64,000 nucleotides of DNA, taken from NCBI RefSeq assembly GCF_006442965.1, contig NZ_VFWX01000007.1:186001-250000 (forward strand), read 5' to 3'. Source of the stretch: Mesorhizobium sp. CU3 (GTDB taxonomy: Bacteria; Pseudomonadota; Alphaproteobacteria; Rhizobiales; Rhizobiaceae). The notes below the pieces were generated by a model. It was not told where the DNA came from and did not search any database. It worked only from the letters and a program-made list of their open reading frames with translations. The position numbers were made by a program, and so were the translations under genes. Position 1 is the first letter of the stretch. Each line of letters starts with the position of its first letter. Of this stretch, positions 1-7,793 are shown one piece after another.

Positions 1-136
1 GGTCTATGCGGCGGGCTCGTTCCGCTTCTTCGAGACCTATTCGATCGTCGCTTATATCTATCTCATCCTGACGGTCGGCCTGTCGCTGGCGCTGCGCGCG
101 CTGGAGCAGCGACTGCGCCGCCAGCATCAGGAATAG
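1..136 (+). CDS. Amino-acid ABC transporter permease, C-terminal end (partial)
   Basis: The window opens inside a reading frame that gives 44 residues before a TAG stop at 134-136. The fragment has one hydrophobic segment (AYIYLILTVGLSLALRAL) followed by a basic tail ending LEQRLRRQHQE. This looks like the last transmembrane helix and cytoplasmic tail of HisM/GlnP-type permeases of polar amino-acid importers, which often end in an L-E-R/Q-R-L motif. The rest of the gene lies to the left, so the family call rests on this tail alone. There is no visible operon link with the next gene, which has its own ribosome binding site. Confidence 0.55.
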   Translation, partial: VYAAGSFRFFETYSIVAYIYLILTVGLSLALRALEQRLRRQHQE

Positions 137-193
137 CCGGCCGTCTCAGAGCGCGCTACGATCCTTGCGATGAACATCGCGGAGGAGGCGCCC

Positions 194-844
194 ATGAATT
201 TCGACAAGGCCAATGCGGCGCTGGATTCCGTCTATTCGGCCGATACGCCGGAAGGGCTCGCCAAGGCCTATGCCGAATGGGCGGCGACCTATGACAGCGA
301 GACCGCCTCGCTCGGCTACCTGCTGCCGTTCCTCATCACCGCTTGGGTGGCGCGCCACGTGCCGGCCGGCGAAGGCCCGCTGCTCGACGCCGGCTGCGGC
401 ACGGGACTGTCGGGACCGTCGCTCAAGGCGCTGGGCTATGGCGACATCGCCGGGCTCGACCTTTCCGACGACATGCTGAAGCTTGCCGGCAGCCGCCAAG
501 CCAATGGTGAACCGGCCTATGGCGAGCTGAAGAAAGCGATGCTCGGCGGGCCGCTGCCCTGGCCGGACCGGCATTTCCGCGCCTTCTTCTCGACCGGCGT
601 CTTCACCATCGGCCACGCGCCGGCATCGGGGCTGCATGAGCTGGTGCGCATCACCCGGAGCGGCGGCCACGCCATCTTCACCGTGCGCGACCAGGTGTTC
701 GAGAGCGGCGGTTTTCAGGCGGTGTTCGATGAACTGACGCAAGCGGGGAAATGGCGGCTGGTCGAACAGAGCCCGTGGTTCCGCTGCTACGCCATCGGCG
801 ACCCGGAAGCGCTGGTGAAGACGTTCGTGTTCGAGGTGATGTGA
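194..844 (+). CDS. Class I SAM-dependent methyltransferase
   Basis: A 216-residue cytoplasmic protein with a Rossmann-type methyltransferase core. Motif I is LLDAGCGTGLSG near residue 64, motif II the acidic GLDLS near residue 88, and a post-core VRITRSGGH segment matches the usual strand 5 region. An earlier in-frame ATG exists at 170, but the GGAGGAGG ribosome binding site at 181-188 lies six bases before the ATG at 194, so that start is preferred. The substrate cannot be told; the nearest families are small-molecule or protein methyltransferases of the Methyltransf_11/25 type. A palindromic repeat begins eight bases after the stop. Confidence 0.8.
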   Translation: MNFDKANAALDSVYSADTPEGLAKAYAEWAATYDSETASLGYLLPFLITAWVARHVPAGEGPLLDAGCGTGLSGPSLKALGYGDIAGLDLSDDMLKLAGSRQANGEPAYGELKKAMLGGPLPWPDRHFRAFFSTGVFTIGHAPASGLHELVRITRSGGHAIFTVRDQVFESGGFQAVFDELTQAGKWRLVEQSPWFRCYAIGDPEALVKTFVFEVM

Positions 845-851
845 GCGCGAC

Positions 852-1002
852 TTCCCTTCTCCCCTTGTGGGAGAAGGTGGATCGGCGCGTCAGCGCCGAG
901 ACGGATGAGGGGTGTTCCAGCGGAGTGAGACGTCGGCTTTCCCTGGAGCACCACTCATCCGTCGCCTTCGGCGACACCTTCTCCCACAAGGGGAGAAGGG
1001 AA
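852..1002. repeat. Family E palindromic intergenic element
   Basis: A long imperfect inverted repeat of about 150 bases. The left arm begins TTCCCTTCTCCCCTTGTGGG and the right arm ends in its reverse complement (CCCACAAGGGGAGAAGGGA). Inner parts also pair: GACGGATGAGGGGTG on the left matches CACTCATCCGTC on the right. It would fold as one long hairpin. It carries no gene and resembles a miniature inverted-repeat element. Confidence 0.8.
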
Positions 1003-1240
1003 AGCCTCCGCTAATTGCCGAAAAGCCAAAACATTGCTATTTACCCCGGCATGGAAAAGCTTTTCAGCGATCCGGCCTACAAGGGTTTCGTGCTGCAGGA
1101 CAGAAAGCGCCTGCCGTCGCGGTTCTCCGCGCGCGTCTGCGGCGCGCCGACCAGCCGACTTCGCTGAACCGACCGATCGCGATCGTCGCGCCGGATAGCC
1201 GGCGTCCTTTTCCCATTCTCATATCGACGGATTTACGCAC
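1003..1240 (+). other. leuC upstream region, no firm gene
   Basis: This 238-base stretch precedes leuC. It holds one short open frame (ATG 1051, stop 1165-1167, 38 codons) without a clear ribosome binding site and without the run of leucine codons expected of an attenuator peptide. No convincing terminator/antiterminator pair was seen. It presumably carries the leuC promoter, but no promoter can be assigned by eye. Confidence 0.4.
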
Positions 1241-2650
1241 ATGAGCGCACCGCGCACCCTCTACGACAAGATCTTCGACGACCACACGGTCGACCGCCAG
1301 GACGACGGCACCTGCCTGCTCTATATCGACCGCCACCTCGTGCATGAGGTGACCAGCCCGCAGGCCTTCGAGGGCCTGCGCATGTCGAACCGCAAGGTCC
1401 GGCATCCGGAAAAGACGCTGGCCGTGGTCGATCACAATGTCTCGACCTCGCCGGATCGCAAGTTCGGCATCAAGAACGAGGAAAGCCGCATCCAGGTCGA
1501 GGCGCTGGCCAAGAACGCCAAGGATTTCGGCATCGACTATTATTCCGAGAACGATATCCGCCAGGGCATCGTCCACATCATCGGACCTGAGCAGGGTTTC
1601 ACCCTGCCCGGCATGACCATCGTCTGCGGCGACAGCCACACCTCGACGCACGGCGCTTTCGGCGCGCTGGCGCATGGCATCGGCACCTCTGAAGTCGAGC
1701 ATGTGCTGGCGACGCAAACGCTGATCCAGCGCAAGGCCAAAAACATGCTGGTGCGCGTCGACGGCAAGCTGCCGGAAGGCGTCACCGCCAAGGACATCAT
1801 CCTGGCCATCATCGGCGAGATCGGCACCGCCGGCGGCACCGGCTACGTCATCGAATATGCCGGCGAGGCGATCCGCTCGCTGTCGATGGAAGGCCGCATG
1901 ACGATCTGCAACATGTCGATCGAAGGCGGCGCGCGCGCCGGCCTGATCGCGCCGGACGAAACCACCTTCGCCTATGTCAAGGACAAGCCGCGCGCGCCGA
2001 AGGGCGCGGCCTGGGATGCAGCGATGGCCTATTGGAAGACGCTGCATTCGGACGAAGGCGCGCATTTCGACAAGGTGGTGGTGCTCGACGCGCAAAAACT
2101 GCCGCCGATCGTCTCTTGGGGCTCCTCGCCCGAGGACGTCGTTTCGGTGCAGGGCGTGGTGCCCAATCCGCAGGAGATCACGGACGAGAACAAGCGGACG
2201 TCGAAAATCCGCGCGCTCGACTATATGGGGCTGACGCCGGGAACCAAGATCACCGACATCGCGCTCGACCGCGTCTTCATCGGCTCCTGCACCAATGGCC
2301 GCATCGAGGATCTGCGCGCCGCCGCCAAGGTGGTCGAGGGCAAAACCGTCAATCCGCGCGTCAACGCCATGATCGTGCCGGGCTCCGGCCTGGTGAAGGA
2401 GCAGGCGGAGGCCGAGGGTCTCGACAAGATCTTCCTTGCCGCCGGCTTCGACTGGCGCGAGCCGGGCTGCTCGATGTGCCTTGCCATGAACGACGACCGG
2501 CTGAAGCCGCATGAGCGCTGCGCCTCGACCTCGAACCGCAATTTCGAGGGCCGGCAGGGCTTCAAGGGCCGCACCCATCTGGTGTCGCCGGCGATGGCGG
2601 CGGCGGCGGCGATCGCCGGCCATTTCGTCGACATCCGCGACTGGAAATAG
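1241..2650 (+). CDS. leuC: 3-isopropylmalate dehydratase large subunit
   Basis: A 469-residue aconitase-family protein that, with LeuD, isomerises 2-isopropylmalate to 3-isopropylmalate in leucine biosynthesis. The three cysteine ligands of the [4Fe-4S] cluster are visible: Cys350 in [11 protein letters not shown], and Cys410 and Cys413 in GCSMCLAMN. The N-terminus ([11 protein letters not shown]) and the [13 protein letters not shown] segment are diagnostic of LeuC rather than aconitase. Length matches the family. leuD is not adjacent, as is common in rhizobia, and the gene is closed by its own terminator, so it is probably monocistronic. Confidence 0.97.
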   Translation: MSAPRTLYDKIFDDHTVDRQDDGTCLLYIDRHLVHEVTSPQAFEGLRMSNRKVRHPEKTLAVVDHNVSTSPDRKFGIKNEESRIQVEALAKNAKDFGIDYYSENDIRQGIVHIIGPEQGFTLPGMTIVCGDSHTSTHGAFGALAHGIGTSEVEHVLATQTLIQRKAKNMLVRVDGKLPEGVTAKDIILAIIGEIGTAGGTGYVIEYAGEAIRSLSMEGRMTICNMSIEGGARAGLIAPDETTFAYVKDKPRAPKGAAWDAAMAYWKTLHSDEGAHFDKVVVLDAQKLPPIVSWGSSPEDVVSVQGVVPNPQEITDENKRTSKIRALDYMGLTPGTKITDIALDRVFIGSCTNGRIEDLRAAAKVVEGKTVNPRVNAMIVPGSGLVKEQAEAEGLDKIFLAAGFDWREPGCSMCLAMNDDRLKPHERCASTSNRNFEGRQGFKGRTHLVSPAMAAAAAIAGHFVDIRDWK

Positions 2651-2681
2651 TCCGGGTCGCACTACAGAACCTGATTCTCCG

Positions 2682-2718
2682 AAACCCCGGACCTCGCACG
2701 ATCCGGGGTTTCTTTTTT
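2682..2718 (+). terminator. Rho-independent terminator of leuC
   Basis: A perfect 10-bp stem (AAACCCCGGA at 2682-2691 with TCCGGGGTTT at 2702-2711) is followed by CTTTTTTG. It lies 32 bases after the leuC stop codon. This is a textbook intrinsic terminator. Confidence 0.93.
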
Positions 2719-2816
2719 GCCCGCGATGTCTCGCTTTATACGCTCGCGCTTAACTGCTTGTTTGGGCTTCCACATTACTGTCTCCCCTTGGGTAAGTTGG
2801 GGAAAGTCGCAGTCCC

Positions 2817-4010
2817 TTGGACACCGGTCTGCTCATAGCGCTGCTCAATCCGACGATAGCGCTTGCGCTTGGCGCTGCGTTCGCCGTGCTGTGGTACCAC
2901 CAGCGCCATCGCCCCTATCTGGCGGTGCTGGCGGCGAGCTACTGCCTGTCGGCGCCGGGTTTCCTGTTCCAGTATTTCACGCTCCCCATCGGCTTCGCGA
3001 TGACGAAGCTCGTCTCCAACATCTGCTACACCACTGCCGCCTGCTGCCTGTCCGGCGCGATCGTCGCGCGCTACGGACGCCGCGTGCCCTATGTCGGCAT
3101 CGCCATCATGGCCGGTGGCGGGTTCGCCGCCTTCCTGTGGTTCATGTTCGTCCAGCCGGACCTCACCTGGCGGGTGCTGGGCGTCAATTTCGGCTTTGGC
3201 GGCCTCAGCCTGCTGGTCGCCGCCGAGCTCAGGCCCGTGCGCAACAACGGTCCGACCGAAAAGATCCTGTTCGTGCTTTCGCTGCTTTCCGGGCTGAACT
3301 TCATCGCCCGCACGCTGATCGTGGTCATCGCGCACGGGCCGTTCCCGAACTATGACGGCTTCTACGGCTCGTCCTACTGGACGACAGCGGTGTTTTCGCA
3401 CGCGCTCCTGTCGCTGTTGATCGCGCTCAGCCTGTTCACGGCCGCGGCGCTCGATATATTGCGGGCGCTCAGGACCGAAACCTACACCGATCCGCTGTCG
3501 GGCATCCTCAATCGGCGCGGCTTCGAGGAGCGGGCGGCGCGCCTGCTCGAGCAATGCGACAAGGCCGGATTTCCGGTCGCGCTGGTGCTTGCCGACCTCG
3601 ATCACTTCAAGGCGCTGAACGACCAGCACGGTCATGAAGCCGGCGACCGCGTCATCGCCGATTTCGCCGCCAAGCTGCGCGCCGCCACCGGCGCGCGCGG
3701 GGCGGCCGGGCGCATCGGCGGCGAAGAGTTCGCCGTGCTTCTGCCGCTCAGCGATCTCGGCTCCGCAAGGCTTTTTGCCGAAGCGATCCGCACCTTCTAT
3801 TCGGCCGGCACCATCGCCGGCCTGCCCGGCATAAAGGTGACCGCCAGTTTCGGCGTCGCCGCCCGCACCGGCAAGGAAGGGCTGATGCCGCTGATGCGGC
3901 GCGCCGACGAAGCGCTCTACAAGGCCAAGAAGAACGGCCGCGACAGCGTGCGCCTATCCTACGAGCGGCCCGAAACCACTTTCGTCGCCGAGCCGCTCGC
4001 AGCCGGGTGA
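2817..4010 (+). CDS. Membrane-anchored diguanylate cyclase (GGDEF), paralogue 1
   Basis: A 397-residue protein that should synthesise cyclic di-GMP. The first 210 residues are a run of hydrophobic helices (about six), and the last 170 form a GGDEF domain: TDPLSGILNRRGFEE opens it, DLDHFKALND follows, and the active-site variant GGEEF sits at residues 301-305. The inhibitory I-site RxxD expected five residues before the signature is RGAA, so product inhibition at that site is probably missing. The start is TTG at 2817, with a purine-rich GGGGAAAG at 2799-2806. Its closest relative in the window is the gene at 4408, of the same architecture and orientation, implying duplication. Confidence 0.9.
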   Translation: MDTGLLIALLNPTIALALGAAFAVLWYHQRHRPYLAVLAASYCLSAPGFLFQYFTLPIGFAMTKLVSNICYTTAACCLSGAIVARYGRRVPYVGIAIMAGGGFAAFLWFMFVQPDLTWRVLGVNFGFGGLSLLVAAELRPVRNNGPTEKILFVLSLLSGLNFIARTLIVVIAHGPFPNYDGFYGSSYWTTAVFSHALLSLLIALSLFTAAALDILRALRTETYTDPLSGILNRRGFEERAARLLEQCDKAGFPVALVLADLDHFKALNDQHGHEAGDRVIADFAAKLRAATGARGAAGRIGGEEFAVLLPLSDLGSARLFAEAIRTFYSAGTIAGLPGIKVTASFGVAARTGKEGLMPLMRRADEALYKAKKNGRDSVRLSYERPETTFVAEPLAAG

Positions 4011-4033
4011 GGCTGGCGGATCCCCCGCGACTT

Positions 4034-4211
4034 CGTCATCCACGGGCGGAGCGACGCGAAGCGGAGCGCAGACCCGAGGATCCATTCCGTGACCTTTACC
4101 GAAGGATGCAACGGGGCAGAATTCTGCACCGTGAGTCGCTCTCGAAAGTAACGGCATGGATCCTCGGGTCTGCGCGCGTCGCTTCGCTCCTTGCTTCGCC
4201 CGTGGATGACG
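4034..4211. repeat. Family B palindromic element, copy 1
   Basis: A 178-base element whose ends are inverted (CGTCATCCACGGGCGGAGCG at the left, CGCCCGTGGATGACG at the right). Inner arms GACCCGAGGATCCAT and ATGGATCCTCGGGTC also pair. Compared with the copies at 53517 and 62290, stem bases differ in both arms together (CACGGG/CCCGTG here against CTAGGG/CCCTAG elsewhere), so pairing is preserved. It separates the two diguanylate cyclase genes. The rest of 4011-4407 shows no gene. Confidence 0.87.
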
Positions 4212-4407
4212 ACCGGAGGGATGGGCCCGGCCAATCACCGGGGTGAGGCGATTGCCTTTGACCTCTAACCGGCGTTCGAAATGCGCTGACGAGAGCATGG
4301 GCGTTGCAGTCAGTCGCGGAAGCCTGTGCCCTCCAGTCATGCCCTGGCATTAACATCTTTTTCGCCCCTCGATGGTTTGCTGTTTGCCGAGTCCGTCGAA
4401 GGAAGAC

Positions 4408-5610
4408 ATGGGCAGCGCCGACTTCGTATTGATGATCAATCTGTCCGCCGCCGGCCTGCTGGCGGCGGCGTTCATGACGATCGCCGTCTATGATACGGGG
4501 CGCGTGTCGGCGCGCTGGCTGGCGTTCAGCTATCTGATCGGCATGGCCTATTTCGCCATCGAATTCATTATCCCGGCCTTCGCCGATGCACGGCTGCCGG
4601 TCGTTACCGCCTTCGCCGTATTCCTCGCGGCGACCATCGCCTTCAATGGCGGGCTCGCGCATAAATATGGCATCAAGCCGCCCTGGCCGCCGATGCTGTT
4701 CTTCCTAGTGGTCGCCTCGGTCGCGGTCTATCTGGTGCAGGACCTGCCGCGCCACGCGCTCACCCGCATGATGGCTTACCAGCTTCCTTATGCCGCCATG
4801 CAGTTTGCCGCGGTCGGCATCGTGCTTTCCTCGCGGCAGAGGCGCGGGCGGCTCGATTACCTTTTGGCGGCGGTGCTCGGGGCAAGCGCTGTGCAGTTCG
4901 CCTCTAAGCCTTTCATTGCAGGCGCGCTGGGCGGCTGGGGCGCCAATCCGCAGGCCTATGTGCAGACCGGCTACGCGCTGGTGTCGCAGTCGCTTGGCAC
5001 CGTGTTCGGCCTGGCGTTGGCGCTGCTGGCGCTGGCCGTGCTGGTGCGCGACGTGCTCAACGAAGCGACGTCGAAATCAGAGACCGACGCGCTGTCGCGG
5101 CTGTTCAATCGCGGCGGCTTCGAGCGCCACGCGGAACTGGCGATGCGGGATGCGGTACGGCGAGGCGTGCCGGTGGCGCTGGTCATCGCCGATCTCGATC
5201 ACTTCAAGAGCATCAACGACAGTTTCGGACATGCCAGCGGCGACCGCGTCATCGCGACCTTCGCCGGCTTCCTGCGCGAGGCTGCGGCCGAGCATCATGT
5301 CGCCGGCCGCATCGGCGGCGAGGAATTCGCCATCATCCTGCCGGGCACCAATCTCGCCGCCGCGCGGTTGTTCGCCGAGGGCGCGCGCAGTGCCTTCGGC
5401 GCGCTGCCGATAGAAGGCCTGGCTGTCGGCTATCGCTGCAGCGCGAGCTTCGGCGTTGCCGAGCTCAACGCGGATGAGGGGTTTTCCAATTTGATGCGGC
5501 GCGCGGACGCCGCGCTCTACGAAGCCAAGAATGCCGGCCGCGACTGCGTACGCGTTGCGCCCAACATCCCGCGCCGCGTTCCGGCCGGAAAGCTCAGCGA
5601 CAAGGGCTGA
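4408..5610 (+). CDS. Membrane-anchored diguanylate cyclase (GGDEF), paralogue 2
   Basis: A 400-residue protein with an N-terminal hydrophobic region of about six or seven helices, then a GGDEF domain beginning ETDALSRLFNRGGFERH. Residues 303-307 are GGEEF, preceded by DLDHFKSIND. The I-site position reads EHHV, so as in the upstream paralogue the RxxD motif is absent. An upstream in-frame ATG at 4372 exists, but GGAAG at 4401 supports the start at 4408. The C-terminal MRRADAALYEAKNAGRD is nearly the same as in paralogue 1. The last 17 bases overlap the convergent gene that stops at 5594. Confidence 0.9.
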   Translation: MGSADFVLMINLSAAGLLAAAFMTIAVYDTGRVSARWLAFSYLIGMAYFAIEFIIPAFADARLPVVTAFAVFLAATIAFNGGLAHKYGIKPPWPPMLFFLVVASVAVYLVQDLPRHALTRMMAYQLPYAAMQFAAVGIVLSSRQRRGRLDYLLAAVLGASAVQFASKPFIAGALGGWGANPQAYVQTGYALVSQSLGTVFGLALALLALAVLVRDVLNEATSKSETDALSRLFNRGGFERHAELAMRDAVRRGVPVALVIADLDHFKSINDSFGHASGDRVIATFAGFLREAAAEHHVAGRIGGEEFAIILPGTNLAAARLFAEGARSAFGALPIEGLAVGYRCSASFGVAELNADEGFSNLMRRADAALYEAKNAGRDCVRVAPNIPRRVPAGKLSDKG

Positions 5611-5947
5611 GGTTGGGCATCTCGCCGTCGGAAAGTCCGTACATATAGGAACGGCCCTTCACGAGCACCGGCGGCTGGTAGCAGCCGGGCGCGCCGGCAT
5701 CGTCCGACTCATAGACCACATGAGGCTGGCCGGCGCTGGTGAATTCGGAGAGCTTCTTGGCGAGCCTGCCCTCGCCGACGATGATGCGCTTGTAGCCGGC
5801 TGCGCTGTCGATGACGAGATTGCCGAACGAATCGGCATAGACACGGTCATGGTGGCGAAGGTCCGCCTGCGCCGGCGCGGCGATCGCAACGGCCAGCGCC
5901 GCCAACGTTGCGGCGGCCAGGCTCTTCCCCACTGAATTCGAACGCAT
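5594..5947 (-). CDS. Small secreted protein of unknown function
   Basis: A 117-residue protein with a clear Sec signal peptide: a short basic start (MRSNSVGK), a hydrophobic core (AATLAALAVAIAAP) and AQA as the probable signal peptidase site. The mature part contains two cysteines that could pair (GCYQPP and LSPCR) and no recognised domain. GGGAGAGCG precedes the ATG at 5947. An earlier start 27 bases upstream would put a charged extension before the signal and is less likely. Its 3' end overlaps the convergent cyclase gene. A CtrA-like box lies 57 bases upstream. Confidence 0.75.
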   Translation of the reverse strand: MRSNSVGKSLAAATLAALAVAIAAPAQADLRHHDRVYADSFGNLVIDSAAGYKRIIVGEGRLAKKLSEFTSAGQPHVVYESDDAGAPGCYQPPVLVKGRSYMYGLSDGEMPNLSPCR

Positions 5948-6003
5948 GTCGCTCTCCCTTGAATGGCGCGGCATCGCGCCCGGAAATTGGTCCGAATCGG
6001 AAA

Positions 6004-6018
6004 TTAACCCTTTCTTAA
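6004..6018 (-). promoter_or_regulatory. CtrA-type box upstream of the secreted-protein gene
   Basis: TTAA-N7-TTAAC, the full CtrA consensus, starts at 6004 (TTAACCCTTTCTTAA), with a third TTAA at 6025-6028. It lies 57 bases upstream of the minus-strand start at 5947, within an AT-rich patch (5998-6085) unlike the surrounding DNA. CtrA is the master cell-cycle regulator of alphaproteobacteria; binding here is inferred from the motif only. Confidence 0.5.
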
Positions 6019-6159
6019 CCTTTGTTAAGAGGCGGATGGCCGTTGGCGCCGGTTCTTAATGAACATGGTTAATTTTTGCGGTGGAGTAGCGGCCCCGACG
6101 CGTCGGCTCATTCACGGGTGAACTTGATCTTGATGCGCTGCGTGGCTACAGCGGTCATT

Positions 6160-6243
6160 GTTTCACGGAAACGGTGACGCTGTATCTCTTTGTTTTGACG
6201 CAATTCCGGACGGAAAACCGTTTCACACTTTTCCCGGAATTGC
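6160..6243 (+). repeat. Family D element, copy 1
   Basis: Copy of a dispersed sequence of about 60 to 100 bases. Its conserved core reads TTTTGACGCAATTCCGGACG, continues through GGAAAACCGTTTCACACTTT and ends in TCCCGGAATTG. CAATTCCGG near the centre is complementary to the terminal CCGGAATTG, so it can form a hairpin. It ends 31 bases before the MliC-like lipoprotein start and holds a TTGACG that could act as a -35 box. Other copies are at 24638, 40602, 41841, 56774 and 57110. Confidence 0.8.
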
Positions 6244-6274
6244 GGTAGCGTGCCGCGCACGAAAGGGGCAGCGC

Positions 6275-6748
6275 ATGAGCTTTGGCCACACGGTTCGGGC
6301 GTCGATCGCCATCCCGCTGCTTCTCGCGGTCGCGGCCTGCGTGCCGCAGAATGGCGCGCCGAAGGCGGCGGATGTCGGACCGCCACCGAGCGCCGCATCC
6401 TCACCGGTCCAGTCGCCCACTGCGACGCCGCCGGCATCCACGGCGGCTCCGGCCGTCGCAACACCCGCTGCGCCGCCTGCCAAGATCGTCACCGACCTGA
6501 CCGCGCCGCGCTCCGGCGTCGGCACGGCCACCTACAGATGCGGCAATGGCGGCACGATCACCATCCAGAATCTGGGCAGCGTGCTGCGCGTGGCGAAGGC
6601 CGACGGCACGACCGAGGAGTTCGCGGCCTCGCCCGCCAATCAGAACAGCCGCTACCAGGAAGCGGCGACACATGACGCGATCGTGATCGACGGCCGCGAG
6701 GCCCTGGTGATGAAGCGGGGGTCGACGCCGCAAACATGCAGGAGATGA
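6275..6748 (+). CDS. MliC-like lipoprotein (putative lysozyme inhibitor family)
   Basis: A 157-residue lipoprotein. The signal ends in a lipobox (LLAVAAC, lipidated Cys22), followed by a long Pro/Ala/Thr-rich spacer to about residue 75. The last 75 residues have the pattern of the MliC/PliC fold: TATYRCGNGGTITI, then SRYQEAATHDAIVI, GREALVMKRG and a terminal TCRR. Two cysteines (YRCGNG and QTCRR) would form the family disulphide. Known MliC proteins block host c-type lysozyme from the periplasmic face; that role is inferred. AAAGGGG precedes the ATG at 6275. An upstream frame from 6158 runs through repeat D and is not used. Confidence 0.72.
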   Translation: MSFGHTVRASIAIPLLLAVAACVPQNGAPKAADVGPPPSAASSPVQSPTATPPASTAAPAVATPAAPPAKIVTDLTAPRSGVGTATYRCGNGGTITIQNLGSVLRVAKADGTTEEFAASPANQNSRYQEAATHDAIVIDGREALVMKRGSTPQTCRR

Positions 6749-6971
6749 ACGTTTGCTGCACTGCAGCGACGCTGCGCCGGCTGTCCAAACAGCCGCTAAT
6801 CGATTGAAGGGCCGCGCCCTCGATTTGTCAGACTAAATGACTTTTCCAAAACGATTTTCCGGCTTTGACGCGGTGCAAAAAGAGCATTAGAAACCGGCTG
6901 TCTGGAGCCAGATATGAGAGCGGCAAACGCCGCTTGATACAGCGGCTCCAGGATGCCGATCTGGGGGAGCC
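6749..6971 (+). promoter_or_regulatory. Intergenic region upstream of sdhC
   Basis: This 223-base gap should carry the promoter of the succinate dehydrogenase operon, since the sdh genes are tightly coupled and the lipoprotein gene upstream is unrelated. No clear -35/-10 pair, terminator or regulator box could be assigned by eye. Confidence 0.4.
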
Positions 6972-7397
6972 ATGAGCAAATCACCAGCCACCCGCGCAGT
7001 TGCCAGACGTGAACGGCCGCTCTCGCCGCATCTGACGATCTATCGCCCGCCGATCACGATGACGATGTCGATCATCCATCGCATCACCGGCGGCGCGCTT
7101 TATTTCGGCACGCTGCTGGTGGCGGCATGGCTGATCGCTGCCTCGACCTCGCAGGGTGCGTTCGACTGGGTGAACTGGGCGTTCGGCACCTGGCTCGGCC
7201 GGCTTATCCTGTTCGGCTACACCTGGGCGCTGATGCACCACATGCTCGGCGGCGTGCGCCACCTGATCTGGGACACGGGCGCGGCTCTCGAAAAGCACAC
7301 CGCCTCGAAGATCGCCTGGGCAACGGTCGGCGGCTCGGTCGTGCTTACCCTTCTCATCTGGATCGCCGGCTATATGGCGCGTGGAGGGCTGGCATGA
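6972..7397 (+). CDS. sdhC: Succinate dehydrogenase cytochrome b556 subunit
   Basis: A 141-residue membrane anchor of complex II, binding heme b and ubiquinone with SdhD. Three transmembrane helices are visible (near residues 38-55, 72-92 and 115-135). The SIIHRITGG segment carries the Ser and Arg of the quinone site, and [13 protein letters not shown] holds the heme-ligand histidine region. RBS GGGGAGCC precedes the ATG. First gene of the operon; its stop overlaps the sdhD start (ATGA). Confidence 0.95.
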   Translation: MSKSPATRAVARRERPLSPHLTIYRPPITMTMSIIHRITGGALYFGTLLVAAWLIAASTSQGAFDWVNWAFGTWLGRLILFGYTWALMHHMLGGVRHLIWDTGAALEKHTASKIAWATVGGSVVLTLLIWIAGYMARGGLA

Positions 7398-7789
7398 GCG
7401 GTTCCCAAAACGATATGCGCACGCCGCTCGGCAAGGTGCGCGGGCTTGGCTCGGCGCGCGAGGGCACGCTGCATTTCTGGCGCCAGCGGCTGACGGCGAT
7501 CGCCAACATCCCGCTGCTGTTGTTCTTTGTCGGCTTCCTCATCGCGGTCAACGGCCATGGCTATGCGGATGTGCGGGCAGCGCTCGCCAACCCGTTCGTG
7601 GCGCTGATGCTGGCGCTGGTGCTGATTTCCGGGCTCTACCACATGCGGCTCGGCATGCAGATCATCATCGAGGACTACGTGCATGGCGAAGGGCTGAAGT
7701 TGCTGACGCTCGCGCTCAACACTTTCTTCTGTGTGGCAGTCGGCGTCGCTTCGCTGTTTGCCCTGCTCAAACTCGCATTCGGAGGCTGA
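7394..7789 (+). CDS. sdhD: Succinate dehydrogenase hydrophobic membrane anchor subunit
   Basis: A 131-residue partner of SdhC in the complex II membrane domain. Three hydrophobic helices are present, and [19 protein letters not shown] contains the conserved histidine (heme) and Asp-Tyr (quinone) residues. The ATG at 7394 overlaps the sdhC stop by four bases, and GGAGGG at 7383 serves as its ribosome binding site, so translation is coupled. Confidence 0.95.
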   Translation: MSGSQNDMRTPLGKVRGLGSAREGTLHFWRQRLTAIANIPLLLFFVGFLIAVNGHGYADVRAALANPFVALMLALVLISGLYHMRLGMQIIIEDYVHGEGLKLLTLALNTFFCVAVGVASLFALLKLAFGG

Positions 7790-7793
7790 GGCC

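Noticed and set aside
1051..1167. 38-codon open frame upstream of leuC as a leucine attenuator peptide
   Set aside because: It has no run of leucine codons, no clear ribosome binding site and no terminator/antiterminator pair.
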